Positions 33,782 to 42,791 of a stretch of DNA of 64,000 nt are shown here, piece after piece. Numbering within the stretch: position 1 is the stretch's first letter; each line of letters opens with the position of its first letter. The notes below the pieces were generated by a model. The model ran no database searches, had not been told where the DNA came from, and saw nothing but the letters and a program-made list of their open reading frames with translations. A program made the position numbers and the translations under genes. Source of the stretch: JAAZIN01 sp964441025 (GTDB taxonomy: Bacteria; Bacillota; Dethiobacteria; DTU022). Where the stretch lies: positions 1 through 64,000 of the forward strand of contig CAYTXG010000007.1 in NCBI GenBank assembly GCA_964441025.1. The letters run 5' to 3'.

Positions 33782-34669
33782 ATGCGGGCTATTGAAACCG
33801 CCGCCCTGACCAAGTACTATGGCCGGGCGCGGGGCATTATCGATGTCAACCTGCAGGTGGAGGAGGGCGAAATCTTCGGTTTTGTCGGCCCCAACGGCGC
33901 CGGCAAGAGTACTACCATCCGCACCCTGCTCAATTTCATTTTTCCCAGCAGCGGCAGCGCCCGGATCTTCGGCCTCGATGTGTGCCGCGACAGTGTCAGG
34001 ATCCGGAAAATGGTCGGCTACCTGGGCGGTGAAACCGGTTACTATGATGATCTTACCGTGGAGGGGCTGCTGCGCTACATGGCCTCTTTCCACGGCGCCG
34101 CTTTCTCAGCCGGGATCAGGGAGCTGGCCGAAGTTTTTGAGATAGAACTGCAGAAAAAGATCTACAGCCTCTCCCTGGGCAACAAGAGGAAGGTGGGGTT
34201 GATCCAGGCTCTGCTGCACCGCCCGCGGCTGCTGATCCTTGATGAGCCCACCGGCGGGCTTGATCCCCTGATGCAGCGCCGCCTTTTCGAGGTGCTCCAG
34301 GAAGAGAACAGCCGGGGGACGACTGTATTTTTCTCTTCGCACATCCTTTCCGAAGTGCAGCGGCTCTGCCACCGGGTTGCGATCATCAAGGAGGGGCGGG
34401 TGATCAGGGTGGAAGAGATCGACCGGCTGCGCCGGGATCAGTTTACCAATGTGCGGATCACCTTTCAACAGGGCGCCGTGCCGCGGCTGGAGCTGCCCGG
34501 CATCACCCACCAGCAGGAGGTAAACGGTGCGCTTCACCTCTTTTTCAACGGCGATGTCAATGAGCTGCTGCGCCTCCTGGTGCGCTACCCCATTGACGAG
34601 CTCCGGATGGAGGAGCCTTCCCTTGAGGAGATCTTCATGCACTACTATGAAAAGGAGGGGGCAGTATGA
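33782..34669 (+). CDS. ABC transporter ATP-binding protein (ABC-2 type)
   Basis: 295 residues. Walker A GPNGAGKST (about 40), signature LSLGNKRKVGLI with Gln-poor variant, Walker B LLILDEPTGGLDPLMQ, H-loop region SSHILSEVQRL. A C-terminal regulatory-like extension follows, typical of drug/lantibiotic exporters. Stop codon overlaps the permease start (ATGA). ATG 33782 has GGGAGGT. Forms a two-gene exporter; substrate unknown. In Bacillota such pairs often export lipids, peptides or antibiotics, or serve sporulation. Confidence 0.92.
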   Translation: MRAIETAALTKYYGRARGIIDVNLQVEEGEIFGFVGPNGAGKSTTIRTLLNFIFPSSGSARIFGLDVCRDSVRIRKMVGYLGGETGYYDDLTVEGLLRYMASFHGAAFSAGIRELAEVFEIELQKKIYSLSLGNKRKVGLIQALLHRPRLLILDEPTGGLDPLMQRRLFEVLQEENSRGTTVFFSSHILSEVQRLCHRVAIIKEGRVIRVEEIDRLRRDQFTNVRITFQQGAVPRLELPGITHQQEVNGALHLFFNGDVNELLRLLVRYPIDELRMEEPSLEEIFMHYYEKEGAV

Positions 34670-35469
34670 AATCCATCCTTTGGCGCGAACTGCGGGTCAA
34701 CTTCCGTTCCCTGCTGATCTGGACGGTGATACTGGCGGCGCTGGCCTTTTTCACCATGTCTGTTTTTGAATCCATCGAGTTGGGTGAAGGCCAGTACGAT
34801 GACTTTATCAATATCTTACCCGAGGCAATGCAAAAAGCTTTCGGTTTTGACAGGCTGAGCTTTACCGAACCGCTGGGTTATTACAGCGCAGATGTCTATT
34901 TTCTCGTCGTCCTTTTCGGCGGGATCTACGCCGCCATTCTCGGTTCGGGGATCATGGCCAAGGAAGAAGAGGAGAAAACCATAGAGCTGCTGCTGGCCCG
35001 GCCGGTATCCAGGGTCCGGATTCTTGCGGGCAAGTTTCTGGCCGTGCTGCTCAACCTTCTTTTTCTCAATGTGTGCACCGGCCTGGTCGTTCTGGCGGCC
35101 TTCAAAACCTTCGTCTCCATCCCCTACTCCCAACCCGTTCTGCTGATGCTGCTGGCGGCGCCTTTCCTGGCGCATCTTACCTTCGGCTGCTTCGGCTTTT
35201 TGACGTCATCTCTCTTTTTCCGCCGCCGCCAGGCCATGTCTGCAAGCATAGGCATGGTTCTTGCCTTCTACTTTTTGGATGTGCTGGCCGGCCTCTCCGA
35301 AAAGATGGAGCTTTTGGGCCGCCTGACCCCCTTCCGCTACATCAGCGCGCCGGATATCGTAATGAACGAGCAAATCGGCTGCTCCAATATCCTGATCCTG
35401 CTGGGGGCAGGGGCCGCCGCCATGGTGCTGAGCCACCTCCTCTTCTGCAGGCGCGATATCCTGATCTAG
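34666..35469 (+). CDS. ABC-2 type transporter permease
   Basis: 267 residues, six predicted membrane helices: LLIWTVILAALAFFTMSV, VYFLVVLFGGIYAAILG, AGKFLAVLLNLLFLNVCTGLVVLAAF, VLLMLLAAPFLAHLTFGCFGFL, MVLAFYFLDVLAGLS, SNILILLGAGAAAMVLSHLLF. MAKEEEEKTIELLLARPVSRVRIL is the ABC-2 coupling region. ATG 34666 overlaps the ATPase stop by four bases, so the pair is translationally coupled. Confidence 0.88.
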   Translation: MKSILWRELRVNFRSLLIWTVILAALAFFTMSVFESIELGEGQYDDFINILPEAMQKAFGFDRLSFTEPLGYYSADVYFLVVLFGGIYAAILGSGIMAKEEEEKTIELLLARPVSRVRILAGKFLAVLLNLLFLNVCTGLVVLAAFKTFVSIPYSQPVLLMLLAAPFLAHLTFGCFGFLTSSLFFRRRQAMSASIGMVLAFYFLDVLAGLSEKMELLGRLTPFRYISAPDIVMNEQIGCSNILILLGAGAAAMVLSHLLFCRRDILI

Positions 35470-35823
35470 CAGTTCATTTGCCGCGCGGATCCCGGTGACG
35501 GCGGCGCCGCCCGGGCAGAGCTGTCACCGGAACCGCCGCTGATGATTCCGCCCCCGGAGCGGGCGCAGTTACCCCCCCCCGTGCTACCTATTTTGGATGA
35601 ACCCCCTTGTTAAACCGATCAAAGAGAGCTGCTGTAATTCCATCGTGCATTATCTGTTTAAGTGCGGGCGGAGGGGGGCGCCTGCGTCAATATCTATGGA
35701 AAGGCGGGCGGAGAAGTGTCAAAAAACGGCGGCGCCGCTTACAATGTAGCAGGACGTAAATACAGGGAGGATGATCGGTCCGCCCCTGTTAATTGAAAAT
35801 AATATTTCGGGGAGGTGAGATTG
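35470..35823 (+). other. Gene-free GC-rich stretch of about 350 bases
   Basis: No open frame with a ribosome site on either strand. It contains a run of C at about 35572-35580 and several GC-rich hairpin-capable segments. The last 40 bases hold the ribosome site of the wall hydrolase; no clear -35/-10 pair was seen. Confidence 0.5.
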
Positions 35824-37080
35824 GTGCCTGCAATAGTGGAAGATCATATTCCTCGCGGCCGGCGCAACCGGCCGGGCTACAAACTTGTTCCCCGGTATGT
35901 CACGATTCATGATACCGCCAACCCCGGCGCAGGCGCAAATGCAAGGGCGCATGCAAACTATCTGAAAGGCAGCGCCGCCGCCGCTATCCCGGCCAGCTGG
36001 CATTTTACCGTTGACGACCGGCTCATCGTGCAGCACCTGCCGCTTGATGAAAACGGCTGGCATGCCGGCGACGGATCCACCGGCACCGGTAACAGGGCCA
36101 GTATCGGCATCGAGATTTGCGAGAACAGGGATGGCATCCGCATAGAGGCTGAAAAAAATGCGGGCTGGCTGACGGCAAAGCTGCTGCATGATTTCTCCCT
36201 GGAGCCGGCACAGGTCAAGCAGCACAACTTCTGGTCGGGGAAGAACTGCCCCCGCGTGCTGCGCGGGCGGCCCGGCGGGTGGGAGTCTTTTCTGAATGAG
36301 GTGCGTCTGCAACTGCAAACGCACCCTCCTTCAGGCACCCCCCTGCTCGGGGAGACTGCCGCTTCTGTTCAGCAGGCCCGGGAATGGGCCGGGCGCAGGA
36401 AGGCGGATGCGCGTTTTATTGAGGCTGCCTTCTTTTACTGGAAATATGGTTTATTGACTGGTATCCGTCCGGAAGTTCTCTATGCGCAGAGCGCCAAGGA
36501 GACCGCCTTCGGGCACTTCGGCGGCGCAGTGAAACCGGGCCAGAACAACTGGGCCGGGATCAAAGTGCGCAGCCCCCTGGGAGACAGCACCGCTGATTTT
36601 GAATCCTTTGCCACGCCTGAAGAGGGGGTCAGGGCCCATTTTAACCACATGTGCGCCTACGCGGGCCTGGAGCCTGTTGGAACGCCCCACGGGCGTTACT
36701 GGATTGTTCTGGCGCAACCCTGGGCGGGGCGGGTTCGCTTTGTTGAAGAGTTGAGCGGCAGGTGGGCTGTTGATGCGGATTATGGAGCAAGTATTGTGCG
36801 CGACTATCTGGGCGGGATGCTGGAGACGCCGCCGCCCCTTGCTGAACCGCCACCCGCACCGCCTGTTGTTGAACCGCCGCCCGTTGAAATACCGGAGCTT
36901 CCCGAACCGCCTTCAGTACCGCTGCCCGGGCCGCCGGAGATTTCCCCACCTTTGCCCGGGCCGGATCCTGATCAGCCCGAACCAGACTCTCCGCTTTCGT
37001 CTTTGCAGCGATTGGTGAGCTTTATCTGCGAGCTCTTGAAAAAACTAGCCGGAATTTTTCGGGGCTTATCTTCCCGCTGA
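35824..37080 (+). CDS. N-acetylmuramoyl-L-alanine amidase with glucosaminidase domain and proline-rich tail
   Basis: 418 residues. Domains: Amidase_2 (about 5-155; YVTIHDTANPGAGANARAHANYLK, WHFTVDD, zinc-binding His at HDTAN, and NSIGIEICE-like SIGIEICENRD), then a glucosaminidase/LysM-less lytic domain (about 180-320; SAKETAFGHFGGAVKPGQNNWAGIK, TPEEGVRAHFNHM), then a proline-rich tail of about 50 residues and a C-terminal amphipathic helix (LQRLVSFICELLKKLAGIFRG). No N-terminal signal peptide. It cuts peptide and sugar bonds of peptidoglycan; without a signal it resembles phage-type or spore-type lysins. GTG 35824 (TTG 35821) follows GGGGAGG. Confidence 0.88.
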   Translation: MPAIVEDHIPRGRRNRPGYKLVPRYVTIHDTANPGAGANARAHANYLKGSAAAAIPASWHFTVDDRLIVQHLPLDENGWHAGDGSTGTGNRASIGIEICENRDGIRIEAEKNAGWLTAKLLHDFSLEPAQVKQHNFWSGKNCPRVLRGRPGGWESFLNEVRLQLQTHPPSGTPLLGETAASVQQAREWAGRRKADARFIEAAFFYWKYGLLTGIRPEVLYAQSAKETAFGHFGGAVKPGQNNWAGIKVRSPLGDSTADFESFATPEEGVRAHFNHMCAYAGLEPVGTPHGRYWIVLAQPWAGRVRFVEELSGRWAVDADYGASIVRDYLGGMLETPPPLAEPPPAPPVVEPPPVEIPELPEPPSVPLPGPPEISPPLPGPDPDQPEPDSPLSSLQRLVSFICELLKKLAGIFRGLSSR

Positions 37081-37238
37081 CCCGGGCGGGGAGATCAGCA
37101 GTGGCACGGGGGGGGCGGTGGGGCCTCCCCCGTCTTTCATCACCATCACAGCGGACGGAGAGCCGGCATGCCTCCGGGCGGTCATCCCTTTACCTCTTAT
37201 AAAAGTGGTGCTGGTAACGGCCGGAGGCGCCGTCCAGC

Positions 37239-37267
37239 TTGTCATCCCTGGCCGGCCCGGATATAAT
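37239..37267 (+). promoter_or_regulatory. Sigma-70-type promoter for the GH4 gene
   Basis: TTGTCA (37239-37244), 17-base spacer, TATAAT (37262-37267). Start codon TTG 37313 is 46 bases downstream. Confidence 0.65.
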
Positions 37268-37312
37268 TGTAAGCGGGGCCGGGAGGAATGCGAAGACGGG
37301 TGGGAGGATCCT

Positions 37313-38617
37313 TTGAAAATTGTTGTTATCGGCGGAGGATCAAGCTACACTCCTGAGTTGGTGGGGGGGATTCTCGACAGTTACCCCTCTCTTCCTGTTA
37401 CCGAGATCTGTCTCGTTGATATCCAGACCGGCGCCGGGAAGCTCTCGGCAGTAGCCGGCCTGGCGCAGCGCATGATCGGGAAGGCCGGCCTAGAAAAAAA
37501 GATCAGGCTGACTCACGGCCTGGAGCGCCACGCAGCTCTGCCCGGCTCCGATTTCGTCATCAGCCAGTACCGCGTCGGCGGAGGCGCCGCCCGCTTGAAA
37601 GATGAGCTGCTCCCGCTGCCCTTTGGCATCGTGGGGCAGGAGACAACGGGGCCGGGCGGTTTTGCCGCGGCGCTGCGCCACATTCCGGTGGCTCTGCAGC
37701 TGGCTGTGGAAATGGAGCAGCTCTGCCCCGGGGCTTTTTTGATCAACTTTACCAACCCCTCCGGGATAATCACAGAAGCGCTGCAGCGGCAGAGCAGTGT
37801 GAAAAGCGTGGGCTTGTGCAATATCCCCCTGACCATGGAGAGGGCGCTTTCTGCCTTTCTTGGCGTCGGACCGGGGCGGCTTGAGCTGACTTTCACCGGG
37901 CTGAATCATCTCAGCTGGATTACCTGCATCCTTCTTGACGGCGAAGACTTAACAGACCGGCTTCTCTCCGCGCCGGAAGCGGCCCTTTTTTTGGCCCGCG
38001 ATTTTCCCTCCATAGATCCCGAAGACCTTAAAACACTGCTTGGCGCCCTGGGCGCTTTTCCCTCTCCGTACCTGCTGTACTACTATTATCCCGCTCAGAC
38101 CTATGCCGCTGTGAAAGAGCTTGCGGGCAAGGGCAAGAACCGCGCGCGCAGGGTGATGGCCATTGAAAAGGAGCTCTTTCAGCTCTACCGGGATCCCGCC
38201 GTCACCGGCAAGCCGGATCAGCTTTCCCAGCGCGGCGGGGCTTTTTATTCCGAGGCGGCCGTTTCCCTGATGCGGGATCTTTACAGCGGCTCTTCTGCAA
38301 AGCATGTCCTAAATGTGCAGAACGGTTCAGCCATTCCAGATCTGCCCTCTCATGCCGTGGTAGAGACGAACTGCCTGATCGGGGAAGGTGAGATCAGGCC
38401 CCTTTCGCCCGGCCCCCTGCCCGGAGCGGTGCGCGGGCTGGTTCAGCAGGTGAAGGCTTACGAGCAGTTGACCATAGAAGCGGCAGTGGGCGGGAATGAG
38501 CGCGCCGCCTACCTGGCCCTGCTCAACCACCCCCTTGTAAGCGGGGCGGACCGGGCCCGGGCGCTGCTTGATCAGATCTTGAGGGAAAATGCGCCGTACC
38601 TGCCGCAATTCGGCTGA
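37313..38617 (+). CDS. Glycoside hydrolase family 4 (6-phospho-beta-glucosidase type)
   Basis: 434 residues. NAD-binding VVIGGGSSYTPELVGG at the start; LVDIQ; NFTNPSGIITEAL and GLCNIPL (metal ligand Cys), LTFTGLNHLSW, and DLPSHAVVETNC. GH4 enzymes use NAD and Mn2+ and a redox-assisted mechanism on 6-phosphoglycosides. The next gene is a sugar kinase; the neighbour is a wall hydrolase, so phosphorylated amino-sugar or glucoside breakdown is plausible. TTG 37313 has GGGAGGA five bases upstream. Confidence 0.88.
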   Translation: MKIVVIGGGSSYTPELVGGILDSYPSLPVTEICLVDIQTGAGKLSAVAGLAQRMIGKAGLEKKIRLTHGLERHAALPGSDFVISQYRVGGGAARLKDELLPLPFGIVGQETTGPGGFAAALRHIPVALQLAVEMEQLCPGAFLINFTNPSGIITEALQRQSSVKSVGLCNIPLTMERALSAFLGVGPGRLELTFTGLNHLSWITCILLDGEDLTDRLLSAPEAALFLARDFPSIDPEDLKTLLGALGAFPSPYLLYYYYPAQTYAAVKELAGKGKNRARRVMAIEKELFQLYRDPAVTGKPDQLSQRGGAFYSEAAVSLMRDLYSGSSAKHVLNVQNGSAIPDLPSHAVVETNCLIGEGEIRPLSPGPLPGAVRGLVQQVKAYEQLTIEAAVGGNERAAYLALLNHPLVSGADRARALLDQILRENAPYLPQFG

Positions 38618-38759
38618 TGCGTTAAAAAAACAACCCTGTTTCCTCTTTTGCAAAGGGAGAACAGGTTAATCCCCCCTTTCCTCCCCGGGAGGTGCAGGGG
38701 CGGCTGGAAATAAGCGGAGTCACCCGCTTAACCAGAGTTAGCTGATGGGAGGCGCTGGA

Positions 38760-39827
38760 ATGAGTTCGGTAAAAATAAAATATTATGCCGGTATCGACGG
38801 CGGGGCTACAAAAACAGCGGCGCTCTGCGGTGACAGTGAGGGAAACATCAGGGGCTGCGGCCTGGCCGGCCCCTCGAACTATCAGGTTGTCGGCGCCGGA
38901 TCGGCGATGCGTGCGGTGGCGGAGGCCCTTGACGCGGCACTGCAGCAGGCCGGACTTACCCGGGACGAGCTTGATTTCACAGTCTTTGCCCTGAGCGGCG
39001 CCGACCTGCCGGCGGATTTTGATTTTTTGCAGGAGCAGCTGGCCGCCGGCTTCCCGGGTACAAACTTTCAACTGGTCAATGACTGCTGGGCCGCTTTCCG
39101 GGCCGGAACCGACGCCCCTTTCGGGGCTGTCTCCATCTGCGGGACGGGAACGAACGCCGCCGCCCGGAACAGGGAGGGGGGGCAGGTCGCCCTGCGCAGC
39201 CTTGGTTACGAATTCGGCAACTGGGGCGGCGCCGCGGACCTGGCCCGCGAAGCGCTGCACCACGCCTTTCGCTCCGAGGAGGGGACGGGTCCGCAGAGCA
39301 GCCTGGAGCAGGAGGTGCTGGCGGCTTTCAACGGTGAATTCAGCGACTACGGCAGCCTGGCGGCGGCGCTGCGCGATGATCTTTCATTGAAATATCGCAG
39401 CATCTACCTGCTGCCTGTCCTGATCTTCAAGGCTGCCTCCGGGGGTGACTCCGTAGCCCAGGAGATACTGGTCCGGATGGGGGCCGCAGCCGGCGGGGAT
39501 TGTGCTGCGGTAATCAGGGCGGTGGGCATGGCAGAGGAGCCCTGTGATGTTGTTCCTGCCGGGGGGATGTACGCCGCCTCGCGGCAGCACAATCCCCTGC
39601 TCATAGACTCTTTCAGGCTGGCCCTGCACCGGGCCGCTCCCCGGGCCAGGTTGCAGCTGCCCCGCTTTGAGCCTGCAGCAGGCGCCTACCTGCTTGCCTC
39701 CGAAGCCGGGGGCACGCAGATCCATCACAGCGGCGGCAGTGCCGCCGCGGGCCGCCTGGCCTTCTCCTACAAAAAGCTAAACTGGCCCCTGCAGGGGCAG
39801 GAAAGTAAATATAAACCGGGGAATTAG
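38760..39827 (+). CDS. BadF/BcrA-family kinase (N-acetylglucosamine kinase-like)
   Basis: 355 residues of the ASKHA ATPase fold: phosphate loop YAGIDGGATKTAALCGD, LVNDCWAAFRAGTD (catalytic region), VSICGTGTNAAARN (adenosine loop). Alternatives are BadF/BcrA-like activator ATPases; those have a [4Fe-4S]-binding Cys pair that I do not see here, so a sugar kinase of the NAGK group is favoured. ATG 38760 has GGGAGG upstream; ATG 38745 would include it. It fits an amino-sugar recycling set with the GH4 enzyme and the wall hydrolase. Confidence 0.82.
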   Translation: MSSVKIKYYAGIDGGATKTAALCGDSEGNIRGCGLAGPSNYQVVGAGSAMRAVAEALDAALQQAGLTRDELDFTVFALSGADLPADFDFLQEQLAAGFPGTNFQLVNDCWAAFRAGTDAPFGAVSICGTGTNAAARNREGGQVALRSLGYEFGNWGGAADLAREALHHAFRSEEGTGPQSSLEQEVLAAFNGEFSDYGSLAAALRDDLSLKYRSIYLLPVLIFKAASGGDSVAQEILVRMGAAAGGDCAAVIRAVGMAEEPCDVVPAGGMYAASRQHNPLLIDSFRLALHRAAPRARLQLPRFEPAAGAYLLASEAGGTQIHHSGGSAAAGRLAFSYKKLNWPLQGQESKYKPGN

Positions 39828-39916
39828 GTAAATGTAACAGTACACCCCGGGATATATTCAGTCTCCCGGCAGACCGGGGTGTGGAAAAAAGCGGTTTGCA
39901 GAAAAGGGGTGCCCCA

Positions 39917-41041
39917 TTGTTGGCAACGGTACAGCAGATAGCGGGCTATATTGAAAAGCTGGCCCCAAAATCACTGGCCCTGCCCGGCGATCCGGTAGGT
40001 TTGCAGGTGGGCAATCTCCATGCCGGGGTGCAAAAAACGCTTGTGGCCCTTGAGCTGGACGAGGCTGTCCTTGAGGAGGCCGTCAACAGGGAGGCCCGCC
40101 TTGTTGTAACCCATCATCCGCTGCTCTTTGAACCGATGCAGTCCCTGGATGAAAGCGATCCCCAAAGCGCGCTGGCTGCTGCAGCCATCCGTGAGGAGAT
40201 TGCCGTGTACAGCGCCCACACAAATCTTGATGTCGCCCCCCGGGGGGTGAATCATATTCTTGCAGAACGGCTCGGCCTGGCCCGGGAGGGCCGGCGGGTT
40301 ATCGAGATCACCGGGTATGACCGGCTTTTGAAACTCGTTGTTTTTGTTCCCGGGGGACATGAAAAGCAGATGCTGGAGGCCCTGGCTGCGGCGGGAGCAG
40401 GTTCGCTGGGGCATTACAGTCACTCAAGTTTCCAGCTGTCGGGAACGGGCACATTCATGCCCCTTGAGGGGAGTGCTCCATTTATCGGGCGGCGGGGAGA
40501 GCTGGAGCAGGTTGCTGAGACGCGGCTGGAGACGGCTCTGCCGGCCTCCCGCCGGGAGGCTGTTGTGCGGGCCCTGCTGGAGGCGCATCCCTACGAGGAG
40601 CCGGCCTATGATTTTTATCCTCTGGAGCTGAAGGGGGAGCCGCTGGGTTTGGGGCTTGCCGGCCTGTTGGAGAGCCCGGGCACCCTGGCGGAGATTGCCG
40701 GGCGCTGCCGCAAAGCGCTGGGTTTGAGATCCCTGCGCTGCTGGGCGCCGCCGAAGAGGAAATTCAGCCGGATCGCAATCTGCGGCGGCAGCGGCGGCTC
40801 ATTAATCGATCTTGCCGCAGCATGCGGGGCGGAGCTGTTCATCTCCGGCGACTTTCGCTATCACGACTTGAAAAAGGCCCAGGCTTGCGGCCTCGGCCTT
40901 ATTGACGCCGGGCATGGCGCCACGGAGCTGCCTGTTGTCGCTTATCTGGCTGCATATCTCAACAGCCGCCTGCTTGAAGCGGGTTTTAAAACTGCCGCGG
41001 CGGCCTCGGAAATAGAGCCCGCCCGTTGGCTGTTAATGTAG
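39917..41041 (+). CDS. Nif3-like dinuclear metal-center protein
   Basis: About 374 residues. Nif3/YbgI fold: PGDPVGLQVGN, LVVTHHPLLFEP and YSAHTNLDVAPRGVNHILAERLG give the metal His/Asp ligands; a PII/CutA-like insertion (about 140-250) interrupts the two halves, as in the longer Bacillota Nif3; the end has ISGDFRYHDLKKAQACGLGLIDAGHGATE. Role unsettled (annotated GTP cyclohydrolase I type 2). TTG 39917 follows AAAAGGGG; GTG 39881 and TTG 39920 are alternatives. It is followed by the zinc-ribbon coiled-coil gene with which Nif3 is often paired. Confidence 0.85.
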   Translation: MLATVQQIAGYIEKLAPKSLALPGDPVGLQVGNLHAGVQKTLVALELDEAVLEEAVNREARLVVTHHPLLFEPMQSLDESDPQSALAAAAIREEIAVYSAHTNLDVAPRGVNHILAERLGLAREGRRVIEITGYDRLLKLVVFVPGGHEKQMLEALAAAGAGSLGHYSHSSFQLSGTGTFMPLEGSAPFIGRRGELEQVAETRLETALPASRREAVVRALLEAHPYEEPAYDFYPLELKGEPLGLGLAGLLESPGTLAEIAGRCRKALGLRSLRCWAPPKRKFSRIAICGGSGGSLIDLAAACGAELFISGDFRYHDLKKAQACGLGLIDAGHGATELPVVAYLAAYLNSRLLEAGFKTAAAASEIEPARWLLM

Positions 41042-41091
41042 GGGCGGCCGCAAGGCCACCCTTTTTTAATGGTGGAAAGAGGTGAAAGAAC

Positions 41092-41847
41092 TTGTCTTTA
41101 AAATTACTCTGGAGGCTTCAGGAGATCGAGCTGACTGTCAAGGATCTGGAGGATGAAGTTGAAAACACTCCTCTTCACCGGGAGACCGGGGAAGCGGAGG
41201 TGCGCCTGGCTGAGCTGGGGGAGGCCCTTGAAAAGTCGGATCAGGTTCTCAGAGAGCAGCGCAAAAAATTGAAAAGGGGAGAGCTTGAGCTTGAATCGAT
41301 CACCGCAGAGCACGGCGAACTCCACCGGAGGTTGTACAGCGGTGAGGTGAAGAACATCAAGGAACTAGAGCAGATGGAGATCAAGCTGCGCTCCGTCAAG
41401 CAGAAACAGCTGGGGTTTGAAGAGGAAGTTCTCGGCATGATGGAATCCATAGAGGAAGAGGAGCGGCTGGTGAGAGATTTAACGGTGCAGCAGGCCGAAG
41501 CTGCAGCGGAACTGCAGCGGCGCCGGCAGCGTCTGGAGGAGGAACTGGCTCGCCTGGGCGGTGAATTGGAGAGGCTGGGGGAAAAGTGCGAAGAACTGGC
41601 TGCCCGGATCGAGCCGAAGTACCTGGAGCGTTATCATGAACTGGCCGGTAGATATCAGGGGCGGGGCCTGGCGACTGTGATAAATGATATTTGCCAGGGC
41701 TGTAGCGTCTTCATCTCATCGGCGCAGCGGGGCTTTCTTTACGATCCCCGGGCCATGGTTCACTGCGAAAGCTGCGGCCGCCTGCTGGTCCGCTTTACCG
41801 AAGAGGAACTGATGGCCGAACAGGAGCAGCGGGAGAAGGCGGAATGA
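41092..41847 (+). CDS. Coiled-coil protein with C-terminal C4 zinc ribbon (DUF164 type)
   Basis: 251 residues. Residues about 20-170 are a long coiled coil (heptad-rich LEKSDQVLREQRKKLKRGE onward); the C-terminal about 50 residues carry CQGCSVFIS and VHCESCGRLLV, the two CxxC pairs of a zinc ribbon. The pair with Nif3 is conserved in Bacillota, and this family may bind nucleic acid or serve as a scaffold. TTG 41092 has GAGGTGAAAGAAC upstream, 50 bases after the Nif3 stop. Confidence 0.82.
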   Translation: MSLKLLWRLQEIELTVKDLEDEVENTPLHRETGEAEVRLAELGEALEKSDQVLREQRKKLKRGELELESITAEHGELHRRLYSGEVKNIKELEQMEIKLRSVKQKQLGFEEEVLGMMESIEEEERLVRDLTVQQAEAAAELQRRRQRLEEELARLGGELERLGEKCEELAARIEPKYLERYHELAGRYQGRGLATVINDICQGCSVFISSAQRGFLYDPRAMVHCESCGRLLVRFTEEELMAEQEQREKAE

Positions 41848-41866
41848 GGAAACAAGCGGCTGTGTG

Positions 41867-41895
41867 TTGAAGGAATGGGGGATAGGATATATAAT
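41867..41895 (+). promoter_or_regulatory. Sigma-70-type promoter before the helical membrane protein
   Basis: TTGAAG (41867-41872), 17-base spacer, TATAAT (41890-41895). Start at 41950. Confidence 0.6.
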
Positions 41896-41949
41896 ACTGA
41901 ATTGAAGTTGTAATAATTTTTGCATACTGTTTCAGGAAGAGGGATCAGC

Positions 41950-42759
41950 TTGTCTGAGAAAAAGAAAAATGTAAGCCGCAGGGATGTGCGTGGGAAGTGG
42001 TGGGCCGCAATTATTGCGGCAGTGCTGGCGCTGGCAATGGCTCTTTCAGCAATAGCGGCATATTCAGGCCATCTGCTGGATGGGGACCGCGGTGAAGCCG
42101 CCGATCCGGGGCAGCAAATTGATCTTGATGCTTACCGGGAGTATTATTCGAGTGAGATCAAGAGGCTGCAAAAATATATCGACGACATCGGCGCCACGGC
42201 CCCGGTGCTGGGTGAGCTGGTGCAGTATTATGATGTTCTAATCCGCATCGAGGAAGAAGAGAGCAGCGTTTCAGAGGAGACCCTGCAGGGCTACAGGGAT
42301 AGTTTGCTCAAGTACAGCCGCGGGCTCATCGAGATGGAGCCTGATAAGGCCGAACACCGCCTGCAGCTGCTGGATTACTACGATAAATTTGGCGAGGATG
42401 AGGCTGTAATCGCTGAAGAGATCAGCACATTGCGGGATCTGCTTCACGAGAACCCCGATCCCCTCTCCACCCTTATGCTCATCGGACTTATGAAATCTTC
42501 AGGACAGGAAGAGATCGCTGGTGAGGAGATTGCCCTGCTGGAAGAGTATTTTCAGCAACTGGATGCATCGGAAAACCTCGACAGCAAAAATCGCTACTAC
42601 TACGCTTATTTGCTGGGTGAATACTTGAAAAAGACAGAGGAGGCCGAAAAGCAGCTCACCCTGATCATGGAAACGGTGCCTGAAGACAGCTCCGAATACC
42701 TTGCCGCCAAAGGATACCTGGAGCAGCTTCAGCAGGCGGAAAAAACAGGTGCAAAGTAA
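41950..42759 (+). CDS. Membrane-anchored helical-repeat protein (TPR-like)
   Basis: 269 residues, family not recognised. Cytoplasmic basic start (SEKKKNVSRRDVRGKWW), one membrane helix (about 20-40, AAIIAAVLALAMALSAIAAY), then acidic helical repeats (YREYYSSEIKRLQKYIDDIG, EEETLQGYRDSLLKYSRGL, and so on) that look like tetratricopeptide-type hairpins and would face outside. The next gene is tatC, 32 bases downstream. TTG 41950 has AGGAAGAGGG upstream. Role unknown; a scaffold for protein complexes at the membrane is an inference. Confidence 0.7.
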   Translation: MSEKKKNVSRRDVRGKWWAAIIAAVLALAMALSAIAAYSGHLLDGDRGEAADPGQQIDLDAYREYYSSEIKRLQKYIDDIGATAPVLGELVQYYDVLIRIEEEESSVSEETLQGYRDSLLKYSRGLIEMEPDKAEHRLQLLDYYDKFGEDEAVIAEEISTLRDLLHENPDPLSTLMLIGLMKSSGQEEIAGEEIALLEEYFQQLDASENLDSKNRYYYAYLLGEYLKKTEEAEKQLTLIMETVPEDSSEYLAAKGYLEQLQQAEKTGAK

Positions 42760-42791
42760 AAATGACAGGCGCCGCTTCACCGGGGGAGGGT

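Noticed and set aside
38760..39827. BcrA/BcrD-type activator of a benzoyl-CoA reductase
   Set aside because: The two Cys for a [4Fe-4S] cluster between monomers are not in place and sugar genes surround it.
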